DNA of 64,000 nucleotides, from assembly GCF_021025955.1 (NCBI RefSeq), contig NZ_JAJNCL010000005.1:186001-250000 (forward strand), given 5' to 3'. The stretch's first letter is position 1, and each line of letters starts with the position of its first letter. A program made the position numbers and the translations under genes. This document shows positions 34,997-44,704 of the stretch, piece after piece. The notes below the pieces were generated by a model. It ran no database searches and was not told where the DNA came from. It worked only from the letters and a program-made list of their open reading frames with translations. This DNA comes from Rhodococcus qingshengii (lineage in GTDB: Bacteria > Actinomycetota > Actinomycetes > Mycobacteriales > Mycobacteriaceae).

Positions 34997-35467
34997 CTAC
35001 AGTGCCCGCTTGGCGTGGGCGGACATGTCGCCCATGTTGTCCATGCAGAAGAGCCTCGAGTTGAACTGCCACGTTCCGTCGACGCAGGTGAAGCGATCGA
35101 AGTAGCGCCCCGACAAAATGGGTTGCAGGGCAAGATCTTCGGTACCTTGTATGACCGTGACGTACGAGAGTGCCGTCGCTGATGCGCCGTCGACCGCGAT
35201 CCGCGTGTTGGTCAGCAGATGTTTGGTTCGTGGAACCGGCGGCTCGTCGTACATCCGAATGAAGCCGCTGCAGGCTGCGAACACTGCCTCGGCGTCGGAC
35301 GAAATGACTGTGGTGGCAACCCCGTCCGGTCCGCACTGCCCGTAGTCGGACTGGGCGAACAGTGCGGCGACTTCACGCAATCTGCCCTGATCGATCAGAT
35401 GCGTGTACTCACAGAGCAGGTCGCGGATCGCCGACTCGGCAACGATCCGTGACAGCTCCGCGGTCAT
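34997..35467 (-). CDS. SnoaL-like NTF2-fold protein
   Basis: A 156-residue NTF2-like protein: [48 protein letters not shown] and [12 protein letters not shown] match the SnoaL_4 pattern. Its ATG overlaps the stop of the acyl-CoA synthetase gene (ATGA), so it is translationally coupled to it. The pairing of two different NTF2 proteins behind one CoA ligase suggests a heteromeric or sequential function on the CoA ester or its ring system. This is inference; no catalytic residues can be assigned with certainty. Confidence 0.82.
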   Translation of the reverse strand: MTAELSRIVAESAIRDLLCEYTHLIDQGRLREVAALFAQSDYGQCGPDGVATTVISSDAEAVFAACSGFIRMYDEPPVPRTKHLLTNTRIAVDGASATALSYVTVIQGTEDLALQPILSGRYFDRFTCVDGTWQFNSRLFCMDNMGDMSAHAKRAL

Positions 35468-37125
35468 ACGGTGATCTCGCGCCGAACCATTTTGCCGGTT
35501 GCGTTGCGAGGCAACAGATCACTGGTGATGCGCCACTTCGACGGCACCTTGAAGTAGGACAGTCGCTCGGCGGCGTAGTCACGCAGCTCCGCCTCCGTGG
35601 TCTCCGCTCCGGGACGCAGGACCACCACGGCGGACACTTCCTGGCCGAGGTCGGGATGCGGCATGCCGATGACAGCGCACTCGATCACGTCGGGGTGCTC
35701 GTCGAGCGTCTGCTCGATCTCGGTGGGGTAGACGTTCTCGCCACCACGCAGGATCAGGTCGGAACGACGACCGGTGAGACGGAGACGTCCGTTCTCGATG
35801 ACACCGAAATCGCCGGTGCGGAGCCAGCGTCCGGGTGCGATTGCAGACTCGGTCGCCTCGTCGTTCTCCCAGTATCCGAGCATGACGAACGGGCTGCGCA
35901 CGCACACTTCACCTTCGATGCCGTCCGGCAGCCACTCGCCGAAGGGATCGCGAATCTCCATCGAGACGGTGATGATCGGACGTCCGAGAGTGCCTGGGAA
36001 CTCTTCGAGTTCGGCGCCGACGGCGACCGCAATGGCGGTGCTGCATTCGGTGAGACCGTAGCTGTCGACCAGAGCATTGCGTGCGAACGGCACCTGCTCT
36101 TTGAGGCGTTCTTTGAACGCGGGCGACGACGGCGCAGACGCCAGCGAGAATGCAGTCAACGAAGAGACGTCGTACTTCGCGATGTTGCCGTGTTCGAGTA
36201 GCCGCGATGCCATCGTGGGGACAGCACCCCAGTTGGTGACGCGCTCGCGTTCGACCAGTCCGAGCACCTTGTCGACGTCGAAGCCGCCCTCGGTCAGGAT
36301 GACGGCGCTGCCGGTCGCGAGACGGGGGACCACCAGATTGTGCAGGCTGGCGATGTGGAAGAGCGGGGACGTGAGCAGGTAACGCAGCGGGCTCGGCTTG
36401 GAAGCGTCATACTCACGGCCGGTGAATGCGGCGCCGATCGCGTCGCTGTACTTGTGGTAGTCGACGACGGCCATCACGTTGCGGTGCGAGTGGAGTGCCC
36501 CCTTGGGGCGGCCGCTGGTACCACTGGTGAACAGGATGACGGCGGGATCGTCCTCGTCGATGTCGGTGCTCGGCACGTCGGAGCCTGCATACTCCGCGAT
36601 GAGCGCGGGGAGGTCCTCTTCCATGGTGAGGACCGTGATGTCTGCCGGCAGTTCGGGGAGGGCGGCGCCGCGCTTGGCGTCCACGACAAGAACCTTCGGA
36701 CGTGAGAGCTCAATCCCGTGGGTGACCTCGCGCGGAACCCACCAACCGTTGAGACCGACAGCGATCGCGCCGAGCGCCTGCGTCGCGAAGAACGTCATGA
36801 CCCATTCGGGAGTGTTGGCAGCGAGGATGCCCACACGGTCGCCCTTGCGGACTCCGTACTTGTCCCGCAGAGCAGTTGCCAGCGCGGCGACGGAATCGGC
36901 GTGCTCGGTGAACGAGATTCGACGATCGCTGGTGACGAGATAGTCGCCGTCGCCCCAGGCACGAGATGCCGAGATGAGTTCACCGATGGCGTGACCACGG
37001 TTCTTCATCACGGGCATGACGGTGCCGAGAACCTCTTCTTCGACGATCTCGAATGGCCCACCTGGACCGGTGAGGCGTGAGACCGCCTGGTCCAGAAGCA
37101 ACTGCGGATCTGCGGGGGCAGTCAT
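35464..37125 (-). CDS. Acyl-CoA synthetase (class I adenylate-forming, FadD type)
   Basis: A 553-residue AMP-forming CoA ligase. Core motifs: A3 [15 protein letters not shown]5 SYGLTECS, A7/A8 [18 protein letters not shown] and [13 protein letters not shown], and the C-terminal Lys in [11 protein letters not shown]. It activates a carboxylate as acyl-AMP and then acyl-CoA. It leads an operon with two NTF2-like proteins and diverges from a FadD17-like gene, so a steroid or bile-acid side-chain acid is a reasonable substrate guess. I do not see the specific features of FadD3 or FadD19. Confidence 0.9.
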   Translation of the reverse strand: MTAPADPQLLLDQAVSRLTGPGGPFEIVEEEVLGTVMPVMKNRGHAIGELISASRAWGDGDYLVTSDRRISFTEHADSVAALATALRDKYGVRKGDRVGILAANTPEWVMTFFATQALGAIAVGLNGWWVPREVTHGIELSRPKVLVVDAKRGAALPELPADITVLTMEEDLPALIAEYAGSDVPSTDIDEDDPAVILFTSGTSGRPKGALHSHRNVMAVVDYHKYSDAIGAAFTGREYDASKPSPLRYLLTSPLFHIASLHNLVVPRLATGSAVILTEGGFDVDKVLGLVERERVTNWGAVPTMASRLLEHGNIAKYDVSSLTAFSLASAPSSPAFKERLKEQVPFARNALVDSYGLTECSTAIAVAVGAELEEFPGTLGRPIITVSMEIRDPFGEWLPDGIEGEVCVRSPFVMLGYWENDEATESAIAPGRWLRTGDFGVIENGRLRLTGRRSDLILRGGENVYPTEIEQTLDEHPDVIECAVIGMPHPDLGQEVSAVVVLRPGAETTEAELRDYAAERLSYFKVPSKWRITSDLLPRNATGKMVRREITV

Positions 37126-37239
37126 GGAATGGCCTTTCGTATTGTGGCGCTTTTCACGTCACAAAATCTCACGAGAAAATCATATCTGTGGCGGCGGTTA
37201 CCACTGAGCGAGACTGGGACGGTTCCGGCCTCGAGGCGT

Positions 37240-37260
37240 CGATACGTTCGAGGCGTATCG
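37240..37260. promoter_or_regulatory. Inverted repeat between the divergent acyl-CoA synthetase operons
   Basis: CGATACG (37240-37246) and CGTATCG (37254-37260) are exact reverse complements with a 7-bp spacer, in the 182-bp gap between the two operons. Position and symmetry suit a shared operator. It does not match KstR or KstR2 consensus sites. Confidence 0.4.
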
Positions 37261-37307
37261 CAGTTGGAGTAATCGACATTCCGATATCGACTAGGACACA
37301 GGACACG

Positions 37308-39011
37308 ATGACGAACACCGCCACCGAAGCATCTTCGAATGCAGCTCTTGCAGCTCCTCAGCGTGAGGACGTCGCGCAGATGTTGATCGACCGTCTCGGT
37401 GATCAGCACCTGGGTCTGCGGACGCGGACGCAGGACTGGAGCTGGGACGAGGTGGTGCGCGAGAGCGCAGCGCGCGGCTCGCTTGCGAAGGCGCTTCGCG
37501 CGCCTGGACCGTTTCACATCGGAGTACTTCTCGAGAACGATCCCGAGTTCCTGTTCTGGCTCGGCGGCGCGGCCCTGACCGGGGCCACGATCGTCGGCAT
37601 CAATCCGACCAGGCGTGGAGCTGAACTCGAGGCTGAGGCTCGGTACGTCGACTGCCAGCTGATCGTCACCGACAAAGCGGGCTACGAGAAGTTGTCCGGC
37701 CTTGACCTCGGACTGACCGAAGACCGTTTTGTTCTGGTCGACGACGCGTCATACCCGGACAAGATTTCCGCTCACCAGGTCGAGTCGCCTCAGGTCGACC
37801 TCGGCGTCGACGCGTCGACGCTGTTCTTGCTTCTCTTCACCTCGGGCACCACCGGAATGTCCAAGGCAGTGCGGTGCAGTCAGGGGCGTCTGACGCGGTT
37901 GGCCTACGCGAACTGCGCCAAGTACGACATCGACCGCGACGACATCTGCTACTGCTGCATGCCGCTCTTCCATGGCAACGCGTTGATGGCTCTGTGGGCG
38001 CCGGCCCTTTCGCAGGGAGCTACGGTCTGCCTCGTTCGTAAGTTCACCGCCTCGGGATTCATGCCGGACATTCGGTTCTACGGCGCAACATATTTCACCT
38101 ACGTTGGTAAGGCGTTGGGGTATCTCATGGCGACGCCGGAACTGCCCGACGACATCGAGAACACCCTCACTCACGGCTTCGGGACCGAGGCGTCGCCGGG
38201 AGACAAGGCAGAGTTCATCCGCCGTTTCGGTGCAAAGCTTTTCGAGGGATACGGTTCGAGTGAAGGTGCCGGTTCGGTGGTGCTCGATCCGAACCAGCCT
38301 GCCGGCGCACTGGGCCGTCCCGCGAACGAGAACATCGTCATCGTCGATCCCGATACCCGCGAAGAGCGACCCCGCGCAATCCTCGACGAGCACTCTCACG
38401 TACTGAACCCCGACGAAGCCATCGGCGAGATGGTCGACAAGGCCGGATCGAAGAAGTTCGAGGGGTACTACAAGAACGAAGACGCGATAGCCGAGAAGAT
38501 TCGCCACGGTTGGTACTGGACAGGCGATCTCGGCTACGTCGACGAGGCCGGGTTCATCTACTTCGCCGGTCGCAAGGGTGACTGGATCCGCGTCGACGGT
38601 GAAAACACGTCGGCGTTGATGATCGAGCACATCTTGCGTCGCCACCCCAAGGTGATTGCAACGGGTGTCTTCGCGGTGCCGGATCCGCGATCGGGTGATC
38701 AGGTGATGGCTGCGATCGAGGTCGCCGATTTTGCTGATTTCGACCCAGTCGAGTTCGCGGCTTACCTTGCCGCGCAGGCGGATTTGGGTACGAAGGCGGC
38801 ACCGCGGTTCGTTCGCGTTTCGACGGACCTGCCGGTCACAGGGTCCAACAAGGTGCTCAAGCGTGAATTGCAGGCCGACCGCTGGCGTACCGACGAACCG
38901 GTGTTCCACTGGGTGGGCCGTGGCACCCCCGAATACACGTTGATGACCGAAGCTGACGTGGTGAACCTGGAGAAGGAGTTCGAGACTCACGGCCGCACGC
39001 GGTTCCTATGA
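37308..39011 (+). CDS. Acyl-CoA synthetase, FadD17-like (steroid side-chain type)
   Basis: A 567-residue CoA ligase that resembles M. tuberculosis FadD17, which activates C24-type steroid side-chain acids. Shared segments are HIGVLLENDPEFLFWLGGAA, VGINPTRRGAEL, LFTSGTTGMSKAV, CYCCMPLFHGNAL, YGATYFTYVGKALGYL, FEGYGSSEGAG and YWTGDLGYVDEAG. Lys in SNKVLKREL is the adenylation lysine. ATG 37308 follows AGGACAC; the open frame upstream has no ribosome site and overlaps the divergent gene. Its last codons lie in a 24-bp tandem repeat shared with the start of the next gene. Confidence 0.9.
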   Translation: MTNTATEASSNAALAAPQREDVAQMLIDRLGDQHLGLRTRTQDWSWDEVVRESAARGSLAKALRAPGPFHIGVLLENDPEFLFWLGGAALTGATIVGINPTRRGAELEAEARYVDCQLIVTDKAGYEKLSGLDLGLTEDRFVLVDDASYPDKISAHQVESPQVDLGVDASTLFLLLFTSGTTGMSKAVRCSQGRLTRLAYANCAKYDIDRDDICYCCMPLFHGNALMALWAPALSQGATVCLVRKFTASGFMPDIRFYGATYFTYVGKALGYLMATPELPDDIENTLTHGFGTEASPGDKAEFIRRFGAKLFEGYGSSEGAGSVVLDPNQPAGALGRPANENIVIVDPDTREERPRAILDEHSHVLNPDEAIGEMVDKAGSKKFEGYYKNEDAIAEKIRHGWYWTGDLGYVDEAGFIYFAGRKGDWIRVDGENTSALMIEHILRRHPKVIATGVFAVPDPRSGDQVMAAIEVADFADFDPVEFAAYLAAQADLGTKAAPRFVRVSTDLPVTGSNKVLKRELQADRWRTDEPVFHWVGRGTPEYTLMTEADVVNLEKEFETHGRTRFL

Positions 39012-39060
39012 CACGGCCGCACGCGGTTCCTATGACACGGCAGCATGCGGTTCCTGTGAG
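38989..39060. repeat. Three tandem 24-bp units across a gene junction
   Basis: Units 38989-39012 and 39013-39036 are identical; unit 39037-39060 matches at 20 of 24 positions. Each unit contains CACGCGGTTCCTATGAC or a variant, so the array holds the stop of the acyl-CoA synthetase gene and three successive in-frame start codons (ATG 39008, ATG 39032, GTG 39056) of the next gene. It has the look of slippage duplication. Confidence 0.9.
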
Positions 39061-39886
39061 CCGTGTCGCGCTGGTAACCGGCGCTTCCCGGGGGATCGGC
39101 CGAGAGTGTGCGCTTGCCTTCGCGCGCGCCGGATTCGACGTTGCAATCACTGCTCGCACCGTTCGTGAAGGAGAGGGGCGGGCTGCTCCGCGAACGAGGC
39201 AGGGCGAGCAAGTGATTCCGGTGCCCGGCAGCCTGGAGACGACGGTCGCCGAGATCGAGGCCTTCGGTGTGCGAGCGTTGGCCGTCCCGATGGACCTGCT
39301 CGATCTGGCCTCCGTCCGAGCTGCCGGAACACGGATTCTGACGGAGTGGGGACACGTCGACGTGTTGGTGAACAACGCCTACGCACAGACGGTCGGAAAC
39401 ATGGACCGGGTGCTCGACATCGAGATCGACGACGCCCAGGCGATGGTGATCGGGAACTATCTGCACCAACTCGCTCTGGTTCAAGTGATACTGCCGTCGA
39501 TGATCACGAGTGGCAACGGCGTAGTCGTCAACCTGGCATCGGGCTCGGCCACCATGGATCCGCCTGCGCCGCCGGGGGAGGGCGGCTGGGGATTGTCCTA
39601 CGCTGCCTCGAAGGCGTCGTTCGGGCGTATCGCCGGGGCGATCAACTCCGAGTATCGGGGCGCCGGGGTCAAGGCGTTCAATCTGAGTCCGGGATTTGTC
39701 ATTACGGAATCAGGGAAAGCCCGTGGTGGCGCAGACGCGATAGTCGATGCCGGATTCGCTGCCACACCGGCATCCGTGCCGGCTGCAGCGGCGGTGTGGC
39801 TTGCAACAGATCCGGATGCGGACCGGTTCCTCGGTCGCGTCGTGGACGGTCCGAAATTGATGGCGACACTGGAGGAAACGGTATGA
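39008..39886 (+). CDS. SDR family oxidoreductase with duplicated N-terminal leader
   Basis: A 292-residue SDR as drawn from ATG 39008. The protein begins with two near-identical octapeptides (MTRPHAVP, MTRQHAVP) encoded by a 24-bp tandem repeat, then VSRVALVTGASRGIGRECAL. The ancestral start is probably GTG 39056, giving 276 residues. Cofactor motif TGASRGIG, NNAYA in place of NNAGG, NLASGSA and YAASK (catalytic Tyr and Lys) are present. A 30-residue insertion after strand 2 is rich in Arg and Gly. It overlaps the preceding CoA ligase gene and the following LLM gene by 4 bp each, so the three are tightly coupled. Substrate unknown. Confidence 0.85.
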   Translation: MTRPHAVPMTRQHAVPVSRVALVTGASRGIGRECALAFARAGFDVAITARTVREGEGRAAPRTRQGEQVIPVPGSLETTVAEIEAFGVRALAVPMDLLDLASVRAAGTRILTEWGHVDVLVNNAYAQTVGNMDRVLDIEIDDAQAMVIGNYLHQLALVQVILPSMITSGNGVVVNLASGSATMDPPAPPGEGGWGLSYAASKASFGRIAGAINSEYRGAGVKAFNLSPGFVITESGKARGGADAIVDAGFAATPASVPAAAAVWLATDPDADRFLGRVVDGPKLMATLEETV

Positions 39887-40764
39887 AGCTCGGCGTAGTC
39901 GTTCCGGTCGAATTGGGTCGAAGTGGAGACCCTGATTGGATTCTGCAATTCGCCCGTGCGGCCGAATCGTTGGGTTTCGACGAGATCTCGGCAGTGGAGC
40001 ACTCGGTGGTCATCGCCGACACCGAGAGCGAATACCCCTATTCTCCGACCGGCAAGTCGCATCTTCCCGATGACTGCGACATCCCGGATCCGCTTGAACT
40101 GCTCTCGTTCGTGGCCGGCGCCACAAACACTTTGGGTCTGTCGACCGGAGTTCTGGTGCTGCCCAATCACAATCCGGTAGTGCTTGCGAAGCGCTTGGCG
40201 ACGCTTGATCGACTTTCAGGAGGGCGCCTGCGCATCTGCCTCGGACTGGGCTGGATGAAGGAAGAGATCGAAGCGTGCGGCGGTGACTTCGAGCGTCGTG
40301 GCAAGGTTGCCGACGAGGCAATCGCGGTGATGCGCACACTCTGGGCAGGCAAGGAAGCGGTCGACTTCGACGGTGACTTCTTCTCGTTCAAGGGTGCATA
40401 CAGCTGGCCGAAGCCTCACCGCGAGTCGGGAGTTCCGCTCTATATCGGTGGACACAGTCTCGCGGCCGCGAGGCGAGCAGGCCGGTTGGGTGACGGTTTC
40501 CAGCCGCTGGGACTTGTTGGTGAAGACCTCCACAAGGCCGTTGCAGCGATGAAAGCTGCTGCGGTCAAGGTCGACCGAGATCCCGCCGACGTCTCGCTCG
40601 TTCTCGGTGCGACATTACCCAGACTCGACGAAGCAAAGCTGGACTGGGCACGCGGTTTGGGAGCCGATCGAATCGTGCTGTCCGCCAGCCGTCGTGGCAC
40701 GTCGTTGGAACTGATCATCGACGAGATGGTCGAATGCTCGAAGCGCTTGGGGCTCGGAGCGTAA
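39883..40764 (+). CDS. LLM-class F420-dependent oxidoreductase
   Basis: A 293-residue luciferase-like TIM-barrel protein of the TIGR03619-type group. Motifs: LGVVVPVELG, FDEISAVEHSVV, LSTGVLVLPNHNPVVLAKRL split over residues 87-106, SGGRLRICLGLGW and GVPLYIGGHS. Such enzymes use F420 or FMN to reduce or oxidise ketones and alkenes. GGAGG lies 6 nt before the ATG, which overlaps the preceding SDR stop (ATGA). It ends the FadD17-like operon, suggesting that it acts on the same CoA-linked or ring-modified intermediate. Confidence 0.87.
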   Translation: MKLGVVVPVELGRSGDPDWILQFARAAESLGFDEISAVEHSVVIADTESEYPYSPTGKSHLPDDCDIPDPLELLSFVAGATNTLGLSTGVLVLPNHNPVVLAKRLATLDRLSGGRLRICLGLGWMKEEIEACGGDFERRGKVADEAIAVMRTLWAGKEAVDFDGDFFSFKGAYSWPKPHRESGVPLYIGGHSLAAARRAGRLGDGFQPLGLVGEDLHKAVAAMKAAAVKVDRDPADVSLVLGATLPRLDEAKLDWARGLGADRIVLSASRRGTSLELIIDEMVECSKRLGLGA

Positions 40765-40840
40765 TCCCGCACCCGGTCAGGGATGGGCCAGCCCGTTCAG
40801 GAGGATTGCGCTGACAAGGCCGCGTTGTCGGTCGGGGAAG

Positions 40841-41404
40841 TCAGTCGAGGGTGGTGGCGTCGGTTGTCTGCGTCTTGGCGCCAGGAGTCGCTTCGATGTC
40901 GAGAACGACCTGGCTGTCGGTGGCGTCTTCGGGGAAGACGTACCGGCGCATGGCCCACCACCGGAAGGCCGTCGCCAGCAGGGTCCCGATGATCGATCCG
41001 CTGATGAAGTCCGCGAAATTCTCCATCAACACCGATACCTCGGGTTGACGCAGGTGGAACACGTACCTGGAGGTCCAGAGCGGTACCTGGTTGATGGCCA
41101 AACCGATACCCGCGACGATGAAGAACAGCGCAGCCTCGTGATGGCGCTGTCTACCACCGCGCTGAGCGAACGACCACTCGCGGTTCAGGACGTAGGACAG
41201 AACCGTCGCGATCAGGACCGCGAGGATGTTGGCCGTCACCGGGTGCTGAGGTAGAACCGTCCACTTGATGCCGAAGAACAGCACCGTGGTGACGATGAAG
41301 GCGATGCCGCCGACCACCAGGAACTTGAGCATTTCTGCGTGCGGCAGGACGCGCACGAGAACCCGCTCAGGAAGCCTATTGACCATCTTTTCGACAAACG
41401 CCAT
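40841..41404 (-). CDS. GtrA family membrane protein
   Basis: A 187-residue integral membrane protein with four predicted hydrophobic segments: FLVVGGIAFIVTTVLFFGI, ANILAVLIATVLSYVLNR, AALFFIVAGIGLAINQVPL and FISGSIIGTLLATAFRW. LNREWSF after segment 2 and the C-terminal RRYVFP are GtrA signatures. Family members flip or assist transfer of polyprenyl-linked sugars in cell-wall or glycan assembly. It stands alone; no glycosyltransferase lies next to it. Confidence 0.9.
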   Translation of the reverse strand: MAFVEKMVNRLPERVLVRVLPHAEMLKFLVVGGIAFIVTTVLFFGIKWTVLPQHPVTANILAVLIATVLSYVLNREWSFAQRGGRQRHHEAALFFIVAGIGLAINQVPLWTSRYVFHLRQPEVSVLMENFADFISGSIIGTLLATAFRWWAMRRYVFPEDATDSQVVLDIEATPGAKTQTTDATTLD

Positions 41405-41469
41405 TGTTCGAGGCTAACCCTGAATACGGTCGAGGGCACAAATCGTCGACGCTCGTGTCGGCAAGATCA

Positions 41470-42693
41470 TCAGAATCCGTACCCGAGGATTGCCGGCTTC
41501 GACGTGCTGAACGCGAAGTCGAGATTCTGGATTTCCTGCGAATCAGTTGCCTGGAGTCTGTGCGCCGCAGCAAAGGCCTTGGCCTGGTGCTCGCCGAGGT
41601 ACAGGCTGCTCAGAACGTCGGCGGGCATCGTGATCGCAGGCTCCGCGTCAGTGGCCGTACAGGTGGCCTTGCCACCCTTGACCTGAAGTGCGAAGGTTCC
41701 GCCGGCCTTCAGGAACGGATCTTCGACCTTGATGACTGTGTCCAGGTCAGCAGCATATTCACGAGCCTCGAGAGCCGCGGGCACGTCCATGATGCGCAGC
41801 CACAGTCGATCGGCGCGCGTCGTTGTCCGGACAAGGCGGTAGTCCGTGAGCATCAGCCGGAGTGGATCGGCAGGATGTTGGCGTGTCTCGATCCGGGTGA
41901 CGAGGTCGAGGCCGCAGATCGTGCGCCACAGCGCCGCGTGCGCATCTTCGGTGATCGTCACGAACTCGTCGATCCGGGCGATGCTGTCGCGGCCCTCGCT
42001 CGTGTGCCGGTAAGCGATGTATCCGTCCGCGTGTGTCAGAAAGAACAGTCCGGAGGCGCCGTCACGATCCTCGGACGGGTCGGCGAACATGTGATCCCAC
42101 AGTGGTTGCGGACGTACCTGCGCGCCGGGAGTCTGCAGTCGCCAGCGGTCGTAGATTTCGGGAAGAAGCGTTGTGGCAGCCTTGACGTCGACAATCGACA
42201 CACCGCCGTTGTCGGGTACCTCCGGGCGGAACTGCGCGAAGCGTCGATCGAGGGTGATGCCCTCACTGACGGTTGCCGGGCCGTATCCGAAGCGGTTGTA
42301 GATGCCGGCCTCGCTGGCCGTCAGCGCTGCAAGCGGAGCGCCGGTCGACTCGATATGGGCGTGAAGTGCAGTGAACATCGAGCGTAGGACGCCGCGGCGA
42401 CGATGAGTCGGGGCGACGGATACCCAGGTGATACCGCGCGTGGGGAGTTGGCGTCCGCCGGGCACGGTGAATTCCATGTCGATCTCGATAGCCACGCCGA
42501 CAGGTACGTCACCGTCGACGGCAAGGATGATGTCCTCGGGCTTGTAGAGCGCCTTTGTCAGCTCGCTGACCGCGGGAGACGGATGAAAACCGAACCCCAC
42601 CGAGTCGAGTAGTTGGAGAGCCGGCCAGTCACTCTCGGTAGCGGTGCGGATGGTGATCTTGTTTTCGGGGCTCACGTATATCGACTCTGGCAT
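41470..42693 (-). CDS. Eis-like GNAT N-acetyltransferase
   Basis: A 407-residue protein matching the mycobacterial Eis family in length and three-part layout: N-terminal GNAT, second degenerate GNAT and C-terminal SCP2-like domain. Key segments are GITWVSVAPTHRRRGVLRSM (acetyl-CoA loop), ALTASEAGIYNRFGYGPAT, LWLRIMDVPAALEAREYA and SSLYLGEHQAKAFAAAHRL. The free C-terminal carboxylate acts as catalytic base in Eis; here the protein ends GYGF, with the expected C-terminal Phe. Eis acetylates amines, including aminoglycosides. The start is ATG 42693; a longer open frame upstream overlaps the divergent desaturase gene and is unlikely. Confidence 0.92.
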   Translation of the reverse strand: MPESIYVSPENKITIRTATESDWPALQLLDSVGFGFHPSPAVSELTKALYKPEDIILAVDGDVPVGVAIEIDMEFTVPGGRQLPTRGITWVSVAPTHRRRGVLRSMFTALHAHIESTGAPLAALTASEAGIYNRFGYGPATVSEGITLDRRFAQFRPEVPDNGGVSIVDVKAATTLLPEIYDRWRLQTPGAQVRPQPLWDHMFADPSEDRDGASGLFFLTHADGYIAYRHTSEGRDSIARIDEFVTITEDAHAALWRTICGLDLVTRIETRQHPADPLRLMLTDYRLVRTTTRADRLWLRIMDVPAALEAREYAADLDTVIKVEDPFLKAGGTFALQVKGGKATCTATDAEPAITMPADVLSSLYLGEHQAKAFAAAHRLQATDSQEIQNLDFAFSTSKPAILGYGF

Positions 42694-42810
42694 AGATTGC
42701 ACGAAGACGCACATGAATATCGGAGCCGACGTTTCTGCACCGACTCCCAGGGGTACCGCCCGACGGACCAGTCCTGCGGCACGGAGAAAAACCGATACGG
42801 AGAAAACACT

Positions 42811-44031
42811 GTGGCGATCACCGACATCAAAGAATATGCCCACCTCACCGAGGATGACGTCGAGGCGCTCGGGCGTGAACTGGACGCCATTCGGGTCGAT
42901 ATCGAGGAGAAGCGCGGCGCGCACGATGCTCGATACATCCAGCGGACAATCGCGTTTCAACGCTCTCTGATGGTGGCCGGCCGCATCGTCTTGTTCGCCA
43001 GCAAGAAGAAGCCTGCCTGGATTCTGGGGACTGCGCTCCTGGGGGTCGGCAAGATCATCGAGAACATGGAACTCGGCCACAACATCATCCACGGCCAGTG
43101 GGACTGGATGAACGATCCCGAGATTCACTCGAGCAACTGGGAGTGGGATAACACCTGCCCGTCCTCGGGATGGAAGCACTCGCATAACTTCACTCATCAC
43201 AAGTTCACCAACATCGTCGGTCTGGACAACGATGTGGGTTACGGAATCATGCGCGTCACTCGTGATCAGAAGTGGCACGCCGACTATCTCTTTCAACCGA
43301 TCACGAATTTCGTGCTCGCGACACTGTTCGAGTGGGGCGTGGCACTGCATCACCTTGAAACGGACAAACTTCGCAAGGGCGAGGTGAAGTGGTCCGAGAA
43401 ATCGGAGATGGCCAAGGACGTCGGAAAGAAGATCGCACGGCAGGTGACAAAGGATTACATCCTGTTCCCCGCTCTGACCGGCCCGGCGTGGAAGACCACG
43501 TTGACGGCGAACGTGGTTGCGAACCTCATCCGAAACTACTGGAGTTACGCCGTCATCTTTTGCGGGCACTTTCCCGACGGTGCCGAGAAGTTCACGCTCG
43601 AGGAATTCGAGAACGAATCGCGTGCTCAGTGGTACCTACGACAGATGCTGGGCTCCGCCAACTTTCACGCCGGCCCGGTCATGGCCTTCATGAGCGGCAA
43701 CCTCTGCTACCAGATCGAGCATCACTGCTTCCCGGATCTGCCGAGCAATCGGTACTCGGAAATCGCGGTGCCGTTGCGCGACCTGTGTGACAAGTACGAC
43801 CTCCCGTACACGACCGGGCCGCTGTGGAAGCAGTACGGTTTGACGCTGCGCACCATCTGGAAGTTGTCGCTGCCCAACAGGTTTCTCTCGGCTTCCCAGG
43901 ACGATGCTCCGGAGACACACTCGGAGTTGAAGTTCCGCATCCGAGGCGGAATCAAGGAAGTGTTCGGCGTCGATCCGCAGACCGGTAGGCGGCGTGGCTT
44001 GCGAACAGCGATCGCGATGGTCTCGAGCTGA
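42811..44031 (+). CDS. Membrane fatty-acid desaturase, DesA3-like
   Basis: A 406-residue di-iron acyl-lipid or acyl-CoA desaturase. The three histidine boxes are HNIIH (residues 90-94), HSHNFTHH (123-130) and QIEHH near residue 310. Hydrophobic segments around residues 68-85 and 225-245 place it in the membrane. The layout and length match DesA3 of mycobacteria, a delta9 stearoyl-CoA desaturase making oleate. GTG 42811 is chosen because CGGAG lies 8 nt upstream and homology begins there. DesA3 needs an oxidoreductase partner, which is not adjacent. It diverges from the Eis-like gene. Confidence 0.92.
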   Translation: MAITDIKEYAHLTEDDVEALGRELDAIRVDIEEKRGAHDARYIQRTIAFQRSLMVAGRIVLFASKKKPAWILGTALLGVGKIIENMELGHNIIHGQWDWMNDPEIHSSNWEWDNTCPSSGWKHSHNFTHHKFTNIVGLDNDVGYGIMRVTRDQKWHADYLFQPITNFVLATLFEWGVALHHLETDKLRKGEVKWSEKSEMAKDVGKKIARQVTKDYILFPALTGPAWKTTLTANVVANLIRNYWSYAVIFCGHFPDGAEKFTLEEFENESRAQWYLRQMLGSANFHAGPVMAFMSGNLCYQIEHHCFPDLPSNRYSEIAVPLRDLCDKYDLPYTTGPLWKQYGLTLRTIWKLSLPNRFLSASQDDAPETHSELKFRIRGGIKEVFGVDPQTGRRRGLRTAIAMVSS

Positions 44032-44035
44032 TCAA

Positions 44036-44704
44036 TTACCGCTTGTGTGCCATTGAACGAACCACAAGATCGCCGGTCGACTGGATTGCCTGCACCAGCA
44101 CGATCAAGATCACGACTGCGACGAACAGCACCGGTGTGTTGAATCGTTGGTAGCCGTACTTGATTGCGAAGTCGCCGAGTCCACCGGCGCCGATGGCACC
44201 TGCCATGGCCGAGAAACCGATCAGCATCACTGCCGTCAGGGTTGCTCCTGCTACCAACCCCGGAACTGATTCGGGCAGTAGCACTTTGGTGACGATGTGT
44301 TTGCCGGTGGAGCCCATGGGCCGTGCTGCCTCGACGCGCCCGGAATCGACCTCACGCAAGGCGTTCTCGACGACGCGGGCGAAGAAGGGCACCGAACCGA
44401 TGGTCAACGGCACGATCGCTGCCGTGGCGCCGAGCGCTGTTCCGACGATCGCCCTCGTTGCCGGGATGAGGAGCACCAACAAGATGACGAACGGCAGCGA
44501 ACGGCCAATATTCACCACGGTGCCCAGTACCGAATTGAGGACGCGGTTGGGACGGATTCCGTCGGGCGCGCTCGCGTGCAACAGAACACCGAGAGCGATA
44601 CCGATGATCACGGTGAGCACGAACGAGACGCCGACCATGTAGAGCGTGTCGAGTAGGGCTTCCCATGCTTCGCCCAGGGAATCCTGCCAGGACGTCTTGT
44701 TCAT
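44036..44704 (-). CDS. metI: ABC transporter permease, MetI type (D/L-methionine uptake)
   Basis: A 222-residue permease with five to six hydrophobic segments and the BPD-type EAA loop ENALREVDSGRVEAARPMGST split over residues 120-140. MVGVSFVLTVIIGIALGVLL at the N-terminus and the C-terminal AIQSTGDLVVRSMAHKR are typical of MetI. It imports methionine together with MetN and MetQ. ATG 44704 overlaps the metN stop codon by 4 bp; the longer open frame upstream lies within metN. It converges on the desaturase gene with 4 bp between stops. Confidence 0.92.
   Translation of the reverse strand: MNKTSWQDSLGEAWEALLDTLYMVGVSFVLTVIIGIALGVLLHASAPDGIRPNRVLNSVLGTVVNIGRSLPFVILLVLLIPATRAIVGTALGATAAIVPLTIGSVPFFARVVENALREVDSGRVEAARPMGSTGKHIVTKVLLPESVPGLVAGATLTAVMLIGFSAMAGAIGAGGLGDFAIKYGYQRFNTPVLFVAVVILIVLVQAIQSTGDLVVRSMAHKR

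Noticed and set aside
42694..43569. N-terminal extension of the Eis-like protein
   Set aside because: It overlaps the desaturase gene on the other strand, whose His boxes prove that gene to be real.
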